Shown here: in pieces, positions 8,586-16,699 of the stretch
How positions within the stretch are numbered: the first letter of the stretch is position 1
Layout: the number at the start of each line of letters is the position of its first letter
Assembly (NCBI RefSeq): GCF_021026345.1
Contig: NZ_JAJNCZ010000018.1
Location: 1 to 44,148 of the forward strand
Direction: 5' to 3'
DNA: 44,148 bases
From: Rhizobium sp. GN54
Lineage (GTDB): Bacteria; Pseudomonadota; Alphaproteobacteria; Rhizobiales; Rhizobiaceae
Translations under genes and position numbers: made by a program
The notes under the pieces: generated by a model
What the model was told of the DNA's origin: nothing
The model's database searches: none
The model's input: the letters and a program-made list of their open reading frames with translations, nothing else

Positions 8586-8726
8586 ATGAAACAGACTACG
8601 AGAACTGCCCGCCGGGGAATGACCCGCTTTGTGATCACCATCTTCATCGTTGCGGCAATGGTCGCAGCGATTTACCTGCTTTTCTGGACGCCGGGCGAGG
8701 CTTTCCCGGTCCTCCCGGAATGGTAG
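8586..8726 (+). CDS. Possible single-span small membrane protein (46 aa)
   Basis: An open frame of 46 codons with a basic N-terminus followed by one clear membrane helix (TRFVITIFIVAAMVAAIYLL, residues 13-32) and a short tail ending LPEW. An internal ATG at 8619 preceded by GGGGA is an alternative start. The 3' half overlaps the tail of the exonuclease gene on the opposite strand. A GGAAC-N18-TT element at 8552-8576 could be a stress promoter, but it lies very close to the first ATG. No family is recognised. The hydrophobic pattern favours a real gene, but the overlap keeps confidence low. Confidence 0.38.
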   Translation: MKQTTRTARRGMTRFVITIFIVAAMVAAIYLLFWTPGEAFPVLPEW

Positions 8727-9522
8727 ATGATGTCACCAGTTCCCTGCTTGGCACATCAAGTTCGACGATGACGGGCGCATGGTCGCTTGTGTGCGGCCAC
8801 GCTCGCGGCTGTCGCTGAACTGTGGCCATTCGCAGCCAGGGCGTGGCCGGCGGGCTCAGCAGGATATGATCGATGCGCAATCCCGCATCGCGCTCGAATG
8901 ACTTACGCCAGTACTTCCAGAAGGTATAGACGCGCTCTTCGGGATGGAGATACCTGATCGCATCGGTCCAGCCTTGAGCCAGGAGTTCTGCAAATGCCTC
9001 TCTGACCTCAGGTCGGAACAACGCGTCGTCCCGCCATCGCTCGGGCGCGTATACATCGAGGTCCGTGGGCATGACGTTGAAGTCGCCTATCAAGAGCGCA
9101 GGAATCTCAAGCTCCAAGATTTCTGCCGCGTAGTCGAGCAGGCGACGAACCCACCGGAGCTTGTAGTCGAATTTGGGCCCGGGCGCCGGGTTGCCATTGG
9201 GGAGATAGAGGCATCCGAACAGCATGCCTCCCACGGCCGCCTCGATATATCGGCAGGCGGCGTCTTGCTGATCCCCGGGCAGGCCACGGCGTGTCAGATG
9301 AGGCTGGACATCCCTCGCCAGGATCGCCACCCCGTTCCAGCTCTTCTCGCCATGCCAGACGGCTCGGTAGCCGGCGCGCTCTATCGCTCTGGAAGGAAAC
9401 CTGTCGTCTGGGGCCTTCAGTTCCTGCAGGCAAACGACATCAGGACTATCCTCCTCCAGCCATCGCAGAAGCACCGCAAGTCGTCCATTCACGCCGTTGA
9501 CGTTGTAAGTGGCGATCTTCAT
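8644..9522 (-). CDS. xthA: Exodeoxyribonuclease III (AP endonuclease family)
   Basis: A DNA repair nuclease that cleaves at abasic sites and degrades 3' ends. The endonuclease/exonuclease/phosphatase fold is complete: YNVNGVNGRL at 6-15, metal-binding Glu34 in LQELKAPDD, Asp147 and Asn149 in IGDFNVMP, and the terminal Asp247-His248 in SDHAPVIVEL. The family normally ends about here (residue 257); this protein carries an extra basic, proline-rich tail of about 35 residues that overlaps a possible small membrane gene on the other strand. It is translationally coupled (ATGA) to the DUF2934 gene and so is probably under the stress promoter at 9793. Confidence 0.93.
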   Translation of the reverse strand: MKIATYNVNGVNGRLAVLLRWLEEDSPDVVCLQELKAPDDRFPSRAIERAGYRAVWHGEKSWNGVAILARDVQPHLTRRGLPGDQQDAACRYIEAAVGGMLFGCLYLPNGNPAPGPKFDYKLRWVRRLLDYAAEILELEIPALLIGDFNVMPTDLDVYAPERWRDDALFRPEVREAFAELLAQGWTDAIRYLHPEERVYTFWKYWRKSFERDAGLRIDHILLSPPATPWLRMATVQRQPRAWPHTSDHAPVIVELDVPSRELVTSSTIPGGPGKPRPASRKAGKSLRPLPQR

Positions 9523-9764
9523 CGCTCGTCTGCTGGCGGCAGAGCGCCGCTGGCAATGCTATCTCCGCGGATCTCACGCTCGGCCCGCAGCCAATGTTCC
9601 TCATGTCGACCTTCTGGCATGCCATCCTGTTCCCAAATCTCGAACGCACGCAGTCTGATACGTTCGGTCAGATCGGCCACATCATCCGGGCCGCGCGTTT
9701 CAGGATCGAATGCAGGGTCCAAGGGCTTGGAAAGCGGGTCTTGCATATTCTTGGTGATGGGCAT
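9519..9764 (-). CDS. DUF2934-domain protein
   Basis: An 81-aa protein containing the short DUF2934 signature, here IRLRAFEIWEQDG followed by GRHEEHWLRAEREI (about residues 36-65). The family is widespread in rhizobia and often belongs to the general stress response; its molecular role is not known. The start at MPITKNMQDP is fixed by a near-perfect AAGGAGGATCAG ribosome binding site. The much longer open frame upstream is spurious and has no coding character. The stop overlaps the exonuclease start. Confidence 0.85.
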   Translation of the reverse strand: MPITKNMQDPLSKPLDPAFDPETRGPDDVADLTERIRLRAFEIWEQDGMPEGRHEEHWLRAEREIRGDSIASGALPPADER

Positions 9765-9792
9765 CGATCTGATCCTCCTTGCTCGTCCTAAG

Positions 9793-9817
9793 AACTGGCT
9801 TGTGGACCGGATGTTCC
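9793..9817 (-). promoter_or_regulatory. EcfG-type stress promoter for DUF2934-xthA
   Basis: The minus strand reads GGAAC, 16 nt, AGTT, 29 nt before the DUF2934 start. The -35 is exact and the -10 has one mismatch to CGTT. Confidence 0.58.
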
Positions 9818-10072
9818 GTCGGGAGACGCCCGTGGCCCTAGCCGCAAGAACGGCGTTCACCGAGCAACGCTCCTGATCGCCGTCTGCCATTCTCAGAGTG
9901 GGAGCGAATTGGCTTAGCATCGGCATCCCGGTCGGTGATGATCTCGAGACCGGCAAGCATTTCCCGTCACAAACCGGCGATTTGGGAACAGATTGTGTAG
10001 TCCCCGCTTTGGCATGCCCCGGTTCTCGTTCGCGACCTGCGATTGCGATGTCGCCTTCGGTCCTGACACGGT

Positions 10073-10305
10073 GTACAGGCCCGCGTTGACGAAGCGCGCG
10101 GCAAAGTCTCGCCAGCAAATATTAATGCGGTCCGTGAAGCCGGCTTCAACGAGGGCCAAATCGTTGAGATCGTCGCAGTGGTGGCGGAAAACGTTTTCAT
10201 CAACCAGATTAATAACGTCGCTGCACCGACGTTGACGTCCCAGAGACTGAGCCGGTGCCATTCCCCGCTTGCCGAGCGGCACATCGTGCCGCGCGGTACC
10301 GTTGA
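10073..10305 (+). pseudogene. Decayed AhpD/carboxymuconolactone decarboxylase-family gene
   Basis: Only the C-terminal third survives. From about 10079 the frame reads DEARGKVSPANINAVREAGF and then EGQIVEIVAVVAENVFINQI plus NNVA, which is the conserved end of AhpD-like peroxidase/CMD proteins. At about 10222-10225 one base is missing. After the shift the reading resumes as DVPETEPVPFPA, a typical family C-terminus, stopping at 10303-10305. The N-terminal part with the redox CxxC pair is absent: an in-frame stop lies at 10064 and nothing recognisable precedes it. The gene is therefore truncated and frameshifted, inside the stress island. Confidence 0.72.
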
Positions 10306-10334
10306 GTTCAATGATTCCGGTCTACGAACGTTGG

Positions 10335-11426
10335 CTAGTCCTCCCCCTTTCCCACATGGTCTGCAACATACGCTCCCCTAGCACCGAGCGGCAGGGGTTT
10401 CCCGGTCGTCGAATCGCAGATGGTCTGATGCTCGAGTTCTGCGTTCAATTCCGCGCCGACGAGGACGATAACAACAGAAAGCCACGTCCAAATCAGGAAG
10501 CCGATGAGCCCGCCAAGGGCACCGTAGGTGGCATTGTAGTCTGCGACGTTGTTGAGGTACCAGGAGAACCCCAGCGTCATCAGCATCCAAGCGCACGTGG
10601 ACCCAGCCGCGCCCCAGGTGAGCCACCGTAGTTTGGCTGGCTCCCGGCTCGGGCCGAATCGATAGATTGCTGTCAGTGCCATGAAAACCAGCAATAAGAG
10701 CAACGGCCATCGCGCCAGAAGCGCGAGGTCTTCCTTCAGGGGATCAAGCCAGATGTGCGCCATCACGACCGGCATAACGGCAACTGCTGCGATGACGGCA
10801 ACCGCGGCCAACATTGCGCCAAGTGTGAACGACAGTGCAATGAGGTTAAGCCAGAGCAGACTGCGCTTCTCGACTTCGCCGTAAGCGACATTCATCGCAT
10901 CGAACATGGCCAGGGTGCCATTGTGCGCGCTCCACAACGCAACAAACAGTCCGATGATGAATGCTGCGCCCAACGTACTCTCGCGGCTTTCAACGAGCGA
11001 CCGAAGCTGATCGGAGAAGACCGCGAATGCATCCGCAGGCAAGACGCTGGCCATATCCCGGACATGTCCGGTCATCGCTATCGGATCTGCCAGTAAACCA
11101 TAAAGCGAAACGATTGCCGCGAGCGCAGGAAAGAGCGCGAGCAGGAGGTGGAAGGTCACGCCCGCTGCCACCATTGTAACCCGGTCATTCGACACCGATT
11201 CAACCACTCTCCAGAAGACGTCGCGTAGGCCTCGAGGGGGAATATCTGTAGGGGTCTGCGCCAGCCGGCCGCGACCGTCTGCCACCTGAGCATGCTCCTC
11301 CTCCCTGTCCATGGTGGACAGCTGCTCCCTTTCCTGTCGGCTCAATACGACTGCGCCAGCCAGAAAGACCAAGCCGAACAATGTGAAAATTGCTTTGCCA
11401 CTCGGACCACCATGTCTTCGTGCCAT
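10335..11426 (-). CDS. YihY/BrkB-family inner membrane protein
   Basis: A 363-aa polytopic membrane protein of the YihY (BrkB, formerly putative RNase BN) family, with about six membrane helices in the core plus one N-terminal segment (around residues 11-28). Family marks include RVTMVAAGVTFHLLLALFPA near 80-100, NATYGALGG and FLIWTWLSVVIVLVGAELNA near the C-terminus. The molecular role of the family is unsettled (transport or envelope function). The start MARRHGG is supported by GGAGG 6 nt upstream; the open frame continues 89 codons further without coding character. It follows the DUF982 gene on the same strand after about 100 nt. Confidence 0.88.
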   Translation of the reverse strand: MARRHGGPSGKAIFTLFGLVFLAGAVVLSRQEREQLSTMDREEEHAQVADGRGRLAQTPTDIPPRGLRDVFWRVVESVSNDRVTMVAAGVTFHLLLALFPALAAIVSLYGLLADPIAMTGHVRDMASVLPADAFAVFSDQLRSLVESRESTLGAAFIIGLFVALWSAHNGTLAMFDAMNVAYGEVEKRSLLWLNLIALSFTLGAMLAAVAVIAAVAVMPVVMAHIWLDPLKEDLALLARWPLLLLLVFMALTAIYRFGPSREPAKLRWLTWGAAGSTCAWMLMTLGFSWYLNNVADYNATYGALGGLIGFLIWTWLSVVIVLVGAELNAELEHQTICDSTTGKPLPLGARGAYVADHVGKGED

Positions 11427-11529
11427 TCTTGCCTCCGTTGACCACTGAAAGCTGAACGCATGGGGACAAGAATCGATGCAATGTCGTGGATGGAAGAGGG
11501 CCAGGCGGCATATCTCCCTGCCGCTGGCC

Positions 11530-11814
11530 TCAGCCATCAGCAGGGATTTCGCGGAAGCGGATCTTCGCCTCCCGACAAGCCGCAATAAATTTGTAACGGG
11601 CACTCTCAGAGCTTCCAGTTCCGCACATTGCGGCAATGCAAGCGCGCTTGGCCGAGAAGTATTTCTCTCCTCGGGCCTCAGGCATCCACGCATGCGTCAT
11701 AATCCTTAGGGCATCCTTTGGCGACTTTACGACTGTGAGCAAACGGGCCGGGGTGTCTATGCAGACAGGCACGGACCAATGCGCCCCGAGGTCGACGGAT
11801 AGTATCTCTCCCAT
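11530..11814 (-). CDS. DUF982-domain protein
   Basis: A 94-aa protein of the DUF982 family, abundant in rhizobia. The pattern is a first strand VPVCIDTPARLLTVVKSPKDALRIM with the later block ACIAAMCGTGSSESARYKFI and AACREAKI. No enzymatic role is known. The start has a strong AAGGAGGATGCT ribosome binding site, and a perfect EcfG-type promoter is 29 nt upstream, placing it in the general stress response. The YihY gene may be co-transcribed. Confidence 0.85.
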   Translation of the reverse strand: MGEILSVDLGAHWSVPVCIDTPARLLTVVKSPKDALRIMTHAWMPEARGEKYFSAKRACIAAMCGTGSSESARYKFIAACREAKIRFREIPADG

Positions 11815-11843
11815 AGCATCCTCCTTGCTTGGGCGGGAAGGTC

Positions 11844-11868
11844 AACGCGGTTTCTGTGACTTAGTTCC
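11844..11868 (-). promoter_or_regulatory. EcfG-type general stress promoter for DUF982
   Basis: On the minus strand: GGAAC, 16 nt, CGTT, an exact consensus match with 29 nt to the DUF982 ATG. Confidence 0.72.
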
Positions 11869-11938
11869 TCTAGTGGTCGTTGCTATAGTTTGGGAGGTTG
11901 TTGTTGCGACACGACACCTCTTCCTCCAGGAGGCCCGG

Positions 11939-12325
11939 ATGGACTTGCAGGAGAATGCCGAAACCTCCCATCACAGTCGAATGCTGATGATCGAACGTCT
12001 TCGGGCCGGCTGAAGGCTCTCGACCCGGTTGCGCCGGTCATCCGCTACGAGCGGGAAAACTCCGGCGAACTGATCCACATCGACAGCAAGAAGCTCGGTA
12101 GGCTGGACGGCGTCGGCCATCGCATCATCGGCGACCGGCGCGGCGAGAGCAATCGCAGGGCTTGCGGCAGGGGCCTCGGCCGGGAAGCCCTCCATGTCGC
12201 GATCGATGATGCCTCGCGGCTGGCCTATGCCGAAATCCTGCCCGACGAGAAGAAGGCAGGCGCGATTGCCTTCCTCGAACGTGCAGTGGTCTTCGTCGAG
12301 CGACACGGCGTCAGCGCCTTCTGCC
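11939..12325 (+). pseudogene. IS481-family transposase remnant with internal deletion
   Basis: Two joined pieces of an IS481-type transposase. The first (from the ATG at 11939, after a CAGGAGG site) reads MDLQENAETSHHSRML and stops at 12011-12013, matching the usual transposase N-terminus. The second, in another frame, begins RLKALDPVAPVIRYERE and continues through HIDSKKLGRLDGVGHRI and VAIDDASRLAYAEILPDE, which carry the first two catalytic aspartates of the DDE core. Roughly 100 residues (the helix-turn-helix region) are missing between them, and the fragment loses similarity around HGVSAF before the catalytic Glu. It is dead as an enzyme. Its frame runs open into the regulator gene that follows. 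Confidence 0.75.
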
Positions 12326-12396
12326 TGAAAGACGCGATTGCAATGCTCCTCTGTTCGCTCCATTTTGCACACCGATACAGAATGGGCAGAGGCGTC

Positions 12397-14487
12397 ATGG
12401 CCAGTAAAAAATTGCTTGCGAGGAAGGCATCGGACAACCAGGCCGATGTGGCCGATACCCCTTCTCCGATGCCGTTGCGGTTTGGCGACGACCCCTATGT
12501 CTGGGCGTGCTGGCTCTACTATGAAGACGGCCGCACGCAGGGCGAGGTCGCCGATATCATGGGAATCTCGCGCGCGACGGTGAACACCTATCTGGCCGAC
12601 GCACGCAGCCGTGGCATCGTCAATATATCGCTGGAGCCAGCGCGGCTGAGTTCGCTGCATCTGGCGCAGGAATTGAAGCGGCATTTCGGTCTTGGCGACT
12701 GCCTCGTGGTTCCGAGCGACGATGGTGCCCGCTCGCTGATCGACCGGCTCGGCGCTGCAGGCGGACAGGCGCTCTCCAGGATTGTGAAGTCCGGCGACAC
12801 GATTGCCGTTGCATGGGGACGCACCGTACTGGCGATCGCGGAACAGACGGTTTCCAATGTGCAGGATGTGACCGTTGTTCAGGCGACGGGCGGGACGAGG
12901 GCAAACTTTGCATATACGCCGGAGCTTTGCGCAGCAGCGATGGCGACCGCGATCAACGGACGTCTCGTCAACATCACCGCGCCGGCTCTGGTCAAGAGCC
13001 GGGAAACCCGCAGCATCATAATGCAGGAGCCGCTGATCGCGGATCAGTTTCAGGTTCTGCAGGCGGCGAACAAAATCATCTTTGGCATTTCCTCGCTGCG
13101 GCCGAACTCCACGATCCATACAAGTGGATTCTTCGAATCGGTTTCGATCCAGGAATACCTTTCCAAGAGCGCGGTCGGTGTTGTGGCGGGACGCTTTCTC
13201 GACGGGCAGGGTATGCCAGTCAACGGGCCGCTCGATGAGCGGACGATCGGGATCGATCTCGATACGCTCAAAACCATCGACGTTCGCATTGCCGTGGCGG
13301 GCGGATATGACAAGGTCCCTGCAATACTGGCCGCGTTGCGGGGCGGTTACGTCACCGTATTGATCACCGACGCAGCGACGGGTGCGGCAATCCTGAGTGC
13401 GGAAGGTGTGCGGCCGGTCACCGCGAGGCAAGTGCGGACGCGGTCGCAGGATGATACCTCGCAAGCAATGGGAATGCGAAGCCATGTCAAGAAATTCCTG
13501 AACGATGCGGACGAGGTTGTCGAGGAAATGCTCGAGGGTCTCGTCGCGGCGCACGCCTCTCACGTCATGCCGATCGGTGGTTCCCAGCGCTCTCTGATCG
13601 CCAGAAACGGCCCGCGTCGCGGGAAGGTCGGACTGGTGATCGGCGGCGGCTGCGGTCACGAGCCCTGCTTTTTCGGCTATGTCGGCCAGGGTCTCGCCGA
13701 CGCCGTCGCCATAGGCAACGTTTTCTCGTCTCCTCCGCCTGGACCTATCCTCGACTGCGCACGCGCCGCCGATGGTGGTGAAGGCGTACTGTTCGTCTAC
13801 GGCAACTATGCCGGTGACGTGATGAACTTCGAGATGGCCGCCGAGATGGCGCAAGGCGAAGGCATCGAGGTGCGAACGGTTCTGACGACCGACGATATTG
13901 CATCGTCCTCGATCGAGGATCGCGAAGGCAGGCGCGGCGTTGCGGGAAACTTTTTCATCTTCAAGGTCGCCGGTGCTGCCTGTGACCGCGGTCTCAGTCT
14001 CTCTGAATGCGAGATGGTCACGCGCCACGCTAATGCCCGAACGTTTACGATGGGTGTGGCGCTCGAGCCGTGTTCCATGCCGCAGACACACCGTCACAAT
14101 TTCGAGATCGGTCCTGACGACATGGAAATCGGCATGGGGATACACGGGGAGCGTGGTGTTACCCGGCAGAGTATGGCGCCAGCGGATGCGATTGTCGACG
14201 GGATCATGGATCAGATGTTCGCGGAAATGAATCCTGCGAAGGGCGACAGTGTGGCAGTGCTCGTCAATTCCTTTGGCGGCACGCCCCTTATGGAACTTTA
14301 CATCCTGTTTCGCCGTGTCAGGCAGCGCCTGTCCGCGCGCGGGGTCAGGATAGAGGCGAACTGGATCGGGCACTATTGCACCTCGCTCGATATGGTTGGC
14401 GCCTCGATCTCGGTCATGCATCTGGATGGCCAACTCACCGAACTTCTTCGTCATCCTTGCGACACTGCAGCGTTAAGAATTGTGTAG
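12397..14487 (+). CDS. SorC-type transcriptional regulator fused to a DhaK kinase domain
   Basis: A single 696-aa frame joining two full proteins. Residues 30-80 hold a helix-turn-helix (TQGEVADIMGISRATVNTYL) and 85-345 a SorC/DeoR-type sugar-sensing domain. Residues 360-696 are a complete dihydroxyacetone kinase DhaK domain with GGGCGHEP (His421), NYAGDVMNF (Asp474) and GIHGERG (His583); these match the residues that bind dihydroxyacetone, covalently through His, and support catalysis. Internal ATGs at 13468 and 13474 lack any ribosome binding site, so separate translation is unlikely. AGAGG precedes the ATG at 12397. DhaL follows after 49 nt. It probably controls the transporter operon downstream. 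The fusion itself is what is seen; combined sensing and catalysis is inferred. Confidence 0.85.
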   Translation: MASKKLLARKASDNQADVADTPSPMPLRFGDDPYVWACWLYYEDGRTQGEVADIMGISRATVNTYLADARSRGIVNISLEPARLSSLHLAQELKRHFGLGDCLVVPSDDGARSLIDRLGAAGGQALSRIVKSGDTIAVAWGRTVLAIAEQTVSNVQDVTVVQATGGTRANFAYTPELCAAAMATAINGRLVNITAPALVKSRETRSIIMQEPLIADQFQVLQAANKIIFGISSLRPNSTIHTSGFFESVSIQEYLSKSAVGVVAGRFLDGQGMPVNGPLDERTIGIDLDTLKTIDVRIAVAGGYDKVPAILAALRGGYVTVLITDAATGAAILSAEGVRPVTARQVRTRSQDDTSQAMGMRSHVKKFLNDADEVVEEMLEGLVAAHASHVMPIGGSQRSLIARNGPRRGKVGLVIGGGCGHEPCFFGYVGQGLADAVAIGNVFSSPPPGPILDCARAADGGEGVLFVYGNYAGDVMNFEMAAEMAQGEGIEVRTVLTTDDIASSSIEDREGRRGVAGNFFIFKVAGAACDRGLSLSECEMVTRHANARTFTMGVALEPCSMPQTHRHNFEIGPDDMEIGMGIHGERGVTRQSMAPADAIVDGIMDQMFAEMNPAKGDSVAVLVNSFGGTPLMELYILFRRVRQRLSARGVRIEANWIGHYCTSLDMVGASISVMHLDGQLTELLRHPCDTAALRIV

Positions 14488-14536
14488 CTGCGTCTGCGAG
14501 GATCGAGAGTTCAGGAACGGATCTGGAGGAAGCGAG

Positions 14537-15181
14537 ATGAACGGGAACGGCACGCAGCAGATCAAGGCCATGTTTCAGCGTATTTCCGCAGCAATCAGCG
14601 CGGAAAAGGGCAGGCTGTCGGAACTGGACGGCGCGATCGGTGATGCAGATCACGGTATCACGATGGCGCGCGGGTTCTCCGCCGTAACCCGTCGCCTCTC
14701 GGGCACTGATTGCGAAACCCTGCCTCCTTCGGAAATTTTCCAAATCGCCGCATCAACCTTCCTCGATTCCGTCGGAGCATCCACCGGTCCCCTTTATGCG
14801 ACGGCATTTACAGATGCCGCACAGGTGCTTTCCGGAAAGGCGGCTTTGGGTGCCAGCGAGCAGGCCGGTATTGTCGAGGCGTTCAAGTCGGGTATCAAGC
14901 GAAGGGGAAAGGGCGACCGCGGCGACAAGACCATGCTGGATGCGTGGATTCCCGCCGCGGCGGCTGCGCAGGACGCACGAGAGCGCAATGCGGCTCCTGC
15001 TGAAATGTGGGAGAAAATCCTTCGGGCGGCCGAGATCGGATGTGAATCCACCAAATCGATGGTGGCCGCCCGAGGGCGAGCCCTCAGGTTGGGCGAACGA
15101 TCGCTTGGTCATATCGACCCCGGAGCCGCTTCGGCCGTGATTATCATCGCGGCAATGAGGGACACGTTTGGCGAGCCTTGA
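14537..15181 (+). CDS. dhaL: Dihydroxyacetone kinase subunit DhaL (first copy)
   Basis: The 214-aa nucleotide-binding subunit that phosphorylates the substrate held by DhaK. The ADP/Mg-binding aspartates are Asp31, Asp36 and Asp38 in LDGAIGDADHGITMARGF. A second conserved block is GASTGPLYATAF (about 94-105), and a third is GDRGDKTMLDAW near 132-143. The start is set by GGAGG 10 nt upstream; an in-frame longer version adds a Cys-rich stretch. No DhaM (PTS donor) gene is present, so whether ADP stays bound as in PTS-linked DhaL or ATP is used directly cannot be told. Its natural partner is the DhaK domain of the preceding fusion. Confidence 0.9.
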   Translation: MNGNGTQQIKAMFQRISAAISAEKGRLSELDGAIGDADHGITMARGFSAVTRRLSGTDCETLPPSEIFQIAASTFLDSVGASTGPLYATAFTDAAQVLSGKAALGASEQAGIVEAFKSGIKRRGKGDRGDKTMLDAWIPAAAAAQDARERNAAPAEMWEKILRAAEIGCESTKSMVAARGRALRLGERSLGHIDPGAASAVIIIAAMRDTFGEP

Positions 15182-15441
15182 GCGCCGCGTGTTCATTCGA
15201 ACGCGCAAGGATCTCTCTAATCTATTGAATCTACAGCATCTGTCCGGCTCTAGTGATTCCGCTTAAACGCGGGATGTAGCGGAGCGCCATGGAGGCGTGC
15301 AAGCCGCCGGTAAAGATAGGCGCCCATTCCAGCCGAATGATTCCGACCGCTTGTCATGTGCGGCAACGGGTGCCTCGTGCTGCCGGCAGCGCGCTCTTTT
15401 CCAATATCCACGGTCGCGTCTTTTCCGCAATGGTCCGTCAG

Positions 15442-15459
15442 TTATGCGTTGCTGCATAA
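15442..15459. promoter_or_regulatory. Inverted repeat, candidate operator of the sugar ABC operon
   Basis: TTATGC, 6 nt, GCATAA form a perfect inverted repeat. Close by are AAATTT-CTAC-AAATTT (15458-15473) and a 10-bp palindrome, GACATATGTC (15486-15495). The stretch lies in the 450-nt gap between dhaL and the first permease, where the transporter promoter must be. Binding by the SorC-DhaK regulator is an inference. Confidence 0.5.
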
Positions 15460-15633
15460 ATTTCTACAAATTTCGATTGTCTATCGACATATGTCAAAAG
15501 CTCTAATACGGTGCCTCTCGTTGATGGACGGAAGGAGCGTCGCGCAGGAAGCGTGGACACGTCCATCAGGGCGGAGAGCAGGCTTACGGACGCGTTCGTT
15601 CCAATGGCTTGCGGCTGCGCGGGAGGGAATGCG

Positions 15634-16620
15634 TTGTTCGTCAGGTGGTCAGATCGCCAGCTCAATTTTCTGGTTTTTGCAAACGCCCTGGTTATTGCGG
15701 TTGCGGTGATCTTTGCCGGCGACACGTTTCTCAGCCTCTACAATTTCCAGTCTATGTCGGCACAGGTTCCCGAGCTTGCGCTTCTGGCTCTCGGTGTCAT
15801 GCTAGCGATGATTGCAGGCAATGGCGGTATCGATCTTTCCGGTATCGCGCTCGCCAACCTCTCCGGAATCGCCTCCTATCTCTTGATGCGGGACTGGGTT
15901 TCGGTCGATGACCAGCCGCTGACGTTCGTGTGGATTTTCGCCGGAATCGCCCTGTTGATCGGCCTGGCCGGCGGCATGATAAACGGTGCGCTCGTCGCAT
16001 TTGTCGGTCTGACCCCGATCATCGCCACGCTTGGGACGCAATTGTTCTTCACCGGCATCGCCGTCGTCATCACCAATGGTTCCGCCGTCAGCCTCGGCTA
16101 TATCGAGCCGCTCGACAATTTCGGCAATACGCCCGTTTTCGGCGTGCCGATGTGCTTTGCGCTGTTCATTGCAATCGCCGTCCTCCTCGGTATTGTGCTG
16201 CGCTATACGCCGTTCGGGCTCAAGCTCTACCTCATGGGGAGCAATGCAAAGGCGGCGCGCTATGCCGGCATTCCGCAGCGTCACATGCTGTTTCTCACCT
16301 ACACGGTCTGCGGCATCCTCGCCTCGATCGCCGGCATCATCATTGCGGCGCGTACGTCGAGTGTGAAATGGGACTACGGCACGTCCTACGTCCTGATCGC
16401 CATCCTGATCGTCGTGATGGCCGGCGTTCGCCCTGAAGGCGGCTATGGGCGTGTCATCTGCGTGGTGCTGTCGGCCACGGCGCTGCAAATGCTGTCGAGC
16501 CTCTTCAACTTCCTGGACATTTCCAACTTCTTCCGTGATTGCGCCTGGGGCCTTCTGCTCCTGATCTTCCTTGCGACTTCTCGGTTCGATCTGCGGGCAT
16601 TGCTTCCCTCGCGGAGGTGA
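15634..16620 (+). CDS. Sugar ABC transporter permease (CUT2/RbsC type), first
   Basis: An inner-membrane permease of the ribose/AI-2/rhamnose-type transporters, about 328 aa with 8-10 hydrophobic helices. Typical motifs are MIAGNGGIDLSGIALANLSG, GMINGALVAFVGLTPIIATLG and YTPFGLKLYLMGSNAKAARYAGI. The start is uncertain: I prefer the TTG at 15634 because GGGAGGG lies 6 nt upstream. The ATG at 15604 and a GTG at 15511 are in frame but lack a ribosome binding site. It heads the transporter operon after a long leader. The second permease at 19359 is its probable heterodimer partner. Confidence 0.85.
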   Translation: MFVRWSDRQLNFLVFANALVIAVAVIFAGDTFLSLYNFQSMSAQVPELALLALGVMLAMIAGNGGIDLSGIALANLSGIASYLLMRDWVSVDDQPLTFVWIFAGIALLIGLAGGMINGALVAFVGLTPIIATLGTQLFFTGIAVVITNGSAVSLGYIEPLDNFGNTPVFGVPMCFALFIAIAVLLGIVLRYTPFGLKLYLMGSNAKAARYAGIPQRHMLFLTYTVCGILASIAGIIIAARTSSVKWDYGTSYVLIAILIVVMAGVRPEGGYGRVICVVLSATALQMLSSLFNFLDISNFFRDCAWGLLLLIFLATSRFDLRALLPSRR

Positions 16621-16699
16621 ACCCGTGGCATTGCTGGCGGTGCTACGCCCTCGCAGCCAGTACGTTTTCTGGGGCAACAACGATAATGAGGAAACGCTT

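Noticed and set aside
9765-10118. N-terminal extension of the DUF2934 frame to 199 residues
   Set aside because: A perfect ribosome binding site sits before the short start, and the stress promoter lies inside the would-be extension.
11971-14454. 827-codon open frame antisense to the SorC-DhaK gene
   Set aside because: It is the complementary frame of a GC-rich gene, has no ribosome binding site or domain, and its residue mix (Arg/His/Asp-rich) is that of an antisense shadow.
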